Assembly: GCA_026936325.1 (NCBI GenBank)
Contig: JAPTHN010000072.1
Location: 1,155,369-1,219,368 of the forward strand
Direction: 5' to 3'
Length of the DNA stretch: 64,000 nt
From: Platynereis dumerilii
Lineage: Eukaryota; Annelida; Polychaeta; Phyllodocida; Nereididae
Shown here: piece by piece, positions 60,538 through 64,000 of the stretch
How the letters are laid out: the number at the start of each line of letters is the position of its first letter
Position numbering within the stretch: position 1 is the stretch's first letter
Notes under the pieces: model-generated
The model's input: the letters and a program-made list of their open reading frames with translations, nothing else
What the model was told of the DNA's origin: nothing
Database searches by the model: none
Program-made: the position numbers and the translations under genes

Positions 60538-61730
60538 ATGGATATTGACCTGGCATTTGCTACAGTGATGGAGCTTTGGGAGATGTTTCAGAGGAACAGT
60601 GGATCTTCTGATGTTATTTCCTCGACTGTAGCTCCAAGTGACCGTCAGGACAGTGACCTTTCTGTGCGCAACTCTGTGACTGTCAATGAAGAAATTCCAA
60701 AGTTACCAAGATGCTCATCTGTAAACTATGCTTATGAACCTACTTCAACTTGTCCCCTTCTTTCCTTGTCAGGTGAATGCCTGACTGATCCCTCCACAGC
60801 AGGTGCATGCCTGCTTCCCTTGCCCCATGTAAAGGATGTAGCCTCTTCACAAGGACATTATGATGAACTGTGCAATATTCCCAATGGTGAAGATCTCCAC
60901 AAGAGTCAACAACACCCTTGTACGACATCTACAACAGCATGAAATGGCATTGACTGCTGAAAGGAAGCACAGTGAGAATCTGCATAGGCAGATATGTAAA
61001 GCATTGGTGGATATGAGAGAAGAGCGCCAAAAGATTGAGAAGTTGTATGTCAAGATTAGTGACACTTTGAGTAAGATACGGACTTCGGCCATTCTTAGTT
61101 CGAGCGCTGATGAACTTTCATCTGTGGACATTCCTACTTTTGAAGAGCTGCCCATTGAACATAATGACTCGACTGACTTGTCTACATCTCTACAGTCTTG
61201 TGATCCGACCCCAGAACCTGAGGTTCCTGAACCTGAAGCTCAAGTGCATGCCAATCCATTCTATGAGACAATAAGGCATCTTTATCCAGCAAATTGCATA
61301 TATAAGCCATTCCATCTTCATGACTCACCGAGCTGTGAAATTTCCAGCAAGAACTTCCATCACCTAAGAATGACAAAGAAGAAAAGACCTCGACCCAAGA
61401 AACCTAGGACCAGCAAGAAGACGATCCAGGTCCATGACGTGTTCATCAGCTTCGAATTGATTAAGGGAAGAGAAGAGAAACACCAGCTTAACTTGGTCCA
61501 TCAGCCACAACTACACCAGAAGTACCACCGTATTCCATTCAAAGAAGGAAGTCCATGATGCAGCGCTTTCAAGAAACCAGCAGTGATAGCTCCGGCTTCA
61601 TGAGTGGATCCTCTGATTGTGATGTCATTTCTGAACCTGATGGACATCTGAGTGTGACATATCAGCCTGGAGGAAGTTCCGTACGAAGAATAACCAAGTG
61701 TACCCAACCTGAGCTGACTGTCATGTAGAA
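60538..61730 (+). pseudogene. Coding region of the compact LTR element, unknown product
   Basis: Coding traces across about 1.2 kb in more than one phase, with about two breaks or family-specific joins. What can be seen: a start MDIDLAFATVMELWEMF; a Ser/Thr-rich stretch; a clear coiled-coil segment (ALTAERKHSENLHRQICKAL to YVKISDTLSKI); a Pro/Glu-rich part; a strongly basic patch (KKKRPRPKKPRTSKK); and a Ser/Gly/Asp-rich end. A coiled coil plus a basic patch would suit a particle-forming, nucleic-acid-binding protein, but no Gag domain or zinc knuckle is recognisable. The function is unknown. Confidence 0.6.
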
Positions 61731-61807
61731 TGCTATCTTGTTGCACTTGTGTTATAATAATCTGTTCTCGGTGAGTTGTAGGACTCCCAATTCCCTGTCC
61801 TTGGGAG

Positions 61808-62262
61808 CTGCATGGCTCTCCTATTGCCCTTACCTGTCCTTGGGAGCTGCATGGCTCTCCTATTGCCCTTACCTTGGACCTTTGATGTAAATTTCCTCTC
61901 TTCATTAGATTTCCCCTAAGTAATTCCATCTTCTAACTTGTCTCATGATCCAAATTTCCATCGGAGCTGCATGGCTCCAAGCTCATCCTTCCAATGGAGC
62001 TGCATGGCTCCAAGCTCATCCTTCCAATGGAGCTGCATGGCTCCAAGCTCATCCTTCCAATGGAGCTGCATGGCTCCAAGCTCATCCTTCCAATGGAGCT
62101 GCATGGCTCCAGGTCCTTGTGTCCAATTTTCTAGAATGTTACCCCTATACAGTTTTTATTGACCATTGTGATTTAATTATGATTTTTTAGAGTTACAAGG
62201 CTCCTACCCTGGTTTTACCGCTTTTAAAATGATTTTAATGTCCTGTGGAGTTGCATGACTCC
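61808..62262 (+). repeat. Hairpin minisatellite in the LTR element
   Basis: Eight copies of GGAGCTGCATGGCTCC or close variants. Two lie 39 bp apart (61,808 and 61,847), five are at an exact 33-bp period (61,963; 61,996; 62,029; 62,062; 62,095), and one diverged copy is near 62,246. Each copy can fold as a GGAGC/GCTCC stem. Chance frames with GAAWLQAHPSN repeats result from the period of 33. Confidence 0.92.
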
Positions 62263-62412
62263 AACGTTCGATTTTAAAGACTCATGATCTGGTGTGATGA
62301 TGCGCTAAAAACAAACCTGGGTGGAAGAAGAGGTGCGAAGAAATGAAGATCAGAAAAGAAGACACATGAAGAAAGAACTTGATGAACTGCATAAAAACAA
62401 ACCTGGGTGGAA

Positions 62413-62587
62413 TGTGGCAGTGAGAAGCACTCACATATTGCAATTGGTGCCACCTGTGAGTGACTCTTGGAGGAACTGCCATGCCACCTGTTGAGAGACT
62501 ATTGAGTGATTGTAGTTGAAGCAGAGACACAGAAGAGAGCAGACCTCACAGAGCACATGCATACTATATACCCACTTTACGCTATCA
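62413..62587 (+). repeat. LTR, right
   Basis: 175 bp; partner of the left LTR. Confidence 0.92.
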
Positions 62588-63157
62588 CAATACATAGTGC
62601 ATCAACTAACTTAGGTCAGACATTTATTGAGATTTTCTCCACCTCCCACAATCCAAAAGCAAATTTCTGATTTCGGTACGTCACAATGACTTAATGACGG
62701 AATTTTGTTGTAGCCTTGTAGTTGTGACTTTGAACATGGAAGTGCGATATTGCCAATTTATTTCTCTTTCTTCGATGCTTAATTGTTCCATCGAGGAAAC
62801 CATTAAAGGATGATTGAAATCAGGAAGATTGCACGCCCACAAACCACACGACAATGTCATGCCAAAAGAAGATGTCTGCAAAAGAATGTTATTGATGATT
62901 AAGAGAGTCACTCAGACAGATATTTTGCTCTGATAAGATAACAATGATTAATTTGAGACATTCGATAAATTTAAAATATCCTTGAAAATGTCATTGAACT
63001 GTATAACACTAATATTAAAACTGAATTTTATCAGTACATTTTAACCCTAAATTGTCTCGTTTGTAAATACTGTTCCTGTAATCATGAACAAATATAAAGC
63101 TCTATATATATATATATATATGTGATACTTTAGATTTTGTTTTTGTGTTGTAATGGA
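62588..63157. other. No gene seen
   Basis: AT-rich flank with a (TA)n run near 63,100-63,120. Confidence 0.5.
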
Positions 63158-63420
63158 TAGGGTTCCAACAAAATTTACTGCCATAATTCAATGACTTTTC
63201 CAAGACCAAATATTGGATTTTCCTAGACTTATCAAAGTCGAGATCTATGCATCAAGAAACAAATTTGCAAGATGAACTCATTTTCCCTATTGTCCACATG
63301 CCAAGTGTCGTTGCAATGAAAAACCTTACATTAATTTTTTTAGCATGAATTTTCTGCTTCTCCTTGACTTTCGAAGATCACAATTTTTTTCCCTGATTTT
63401 TGATGACTGTCGGAACCCTA
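63158..63420. mobile_element. hAT-like MITE (263 bp)
   Basis: The ends TAGGGTTCCAACA and the inverse of TAGGGTTCCGACA, with CAATGACTTTTCCAAGACC just inside, resemble the widespread hAT MITE type that begins AGGGTTCC. Flanking 8-mers do not match clearly, so the target duplication has decayed or the ends are off by a base. Confidence 0.75.
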
Positions 63421-64000
63421 AATAGAAAAGTAATACAAATTGTTTGTCCATTGATTGATTCTACTGTATCATTCTGTTTTTCGTTAATTCTCACAATTTC
63501 CATTGGTACAATACGTCGGTCCCTCAATCGTGAAACATACTTCTTTATTTTCTTGGAAATCCAAGAGCACCACTATATTTAAGGCCCCCACTATCCTCTC
63601 AAACACTTTTGAATACTTAAACCTTCTCTTGAGGTCTTTCATGGAACCTAACATTTAATCAAGCTAAGTGTGCTTTGTTAAGGCTGAGTTTGCCCAATAT
63701 CAGCTTACAGAACCTGAAATATATTCACAATCCAACACTTATAAATTAGGTATTAGTTGAGAGATTCCTTTCATTTCAGTGCACAGAGTTTTCATGGATT
63801 AAATCGGTGTAGTCACTTTGATCAAAGACATTTTATACATGTATTTACACCTGCGAAATAAATCTCACTCCATTTTAGCTTCACATTTTGCTGACCTGTT
63901 TCATCTCATCAATGCCATTCAATACTAGGAAAGGCCATAAATTAAGGAAAGTCTTTGTCAACGTAATTTAATCTGATGTCCTTAAAACCTTTGATGCCAC
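63421..64000. other. No gene seen
   Basis: AT-rich sequence to the end of the window; no supported feature. Confidence 0.5.

Larger units (their letters stand above)
59620..62587 (+). mobile_element. Compact LTR element with unassigned coding region
   Basis: Two 175-bp direct repeats (59,620-59,794; 62,413-62,587) begin TGTGGCAGTGAG and end CTATCA, and differ at roughly 2% of positions. After the first comes ATTGGGGCCAGAATGGG, where a primer-binding site should lie. Before the second comes CCTGGGTGGAA, a short polypurine-like tract. Flanks suggest an imperfect 4-5-bp target duplication (CATAC/CAATAC). Total 2.97 kb, no reverse transcriptase, protease or integrase seen, so non-autonomous. The family cannot be named from sequence alone. 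A fossil, but a young one. Confidence 0.85.

Noticed and set aside
61501-61929. 142-codon frame on the - strand
   Set aside because: Antisense within the compact LTR element and partly built from its minisatellite; no independent support.

Overview
The window reads as nuclear DNA of a marine invertebrate. It is AT-rich, has no long spliced or unspliced host gene I can defend, and is full of short inverted-repeat (MITE) transposons, LINE tails, tRNA-headed SINEs and LTR elements. The mix (BEL/Pao Gag-protease, CR1/Jockey-like reverse transcriptase, hAT, mariner, TTAA-target and MULE-type MITEs) would suit an echinoderm or another invertebrate deuterostome, but nothing here fixes the species. 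I found no rRNA, true tRNA gene or CRISPR array.

Layout. 0-6.6 kb: a small foldback, an exon-like piece of a local repeat (about 1.5-2.65 kb), a CpG-richer promoter-like patch (3.06-3.26 kb), a GC-rich minisatellite, and two inverted-repeat elements, one with an internal satellite. 6.6-30.8 kb and 38.4-51.9 kb: a mosaic of diverged copies of one long noncoding repeat family. It is mostly on the + strand, with inverted pieces at 15.5-17.4 and 53.6-53.8 kb. Within it, about 21.6-30.8 kb and 41.8-51.4 kb are a recent direct duplication. The two copies differ by at least seven clean insertions, so each transposon can be read against its own empty site: a LINE, two foldback MITEs, two hAT or TA-target MITEs, a MULE-type MITE with a 10-bp target duplication, and an unclassified 588-bp insert.

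30.8-38.4 kb: a BEL/Pao element on the - strand with a 5-bp target duplication, about 0.8-kb LTRs only about 2% diverged, and a long whole Gag-protease frame. I see no reverse transcriptase, RNase H or integrase. A 5'-truncated LINE lies nested in one of its LTRs. 51.9-59.2 kb: mostly featureless AT-rich DNA with a 58-bp near-palindrome and two MITEs. 59.2-62.6 kb: a SINE, then a compact 2.97-kb LTR element with 175-bp LTRs. Its coding region matches no Gag or Pol domain I recognise and it carries a hairpin minisatellite in its 3' part. 62.6-64 kb: a hAT-like MITE and plain AT-rich DNA.

The genes do not form a pathway. The story here is one of nested and duplicated mobile DNA. The observations most worth a second look are the unclassified compact LTR element, the Gag-protease-only BEL element, the duplicated segment with its filled and empty insertion sites, and RFX-type X-box and CRE motifs carried by unrelated MITEs.
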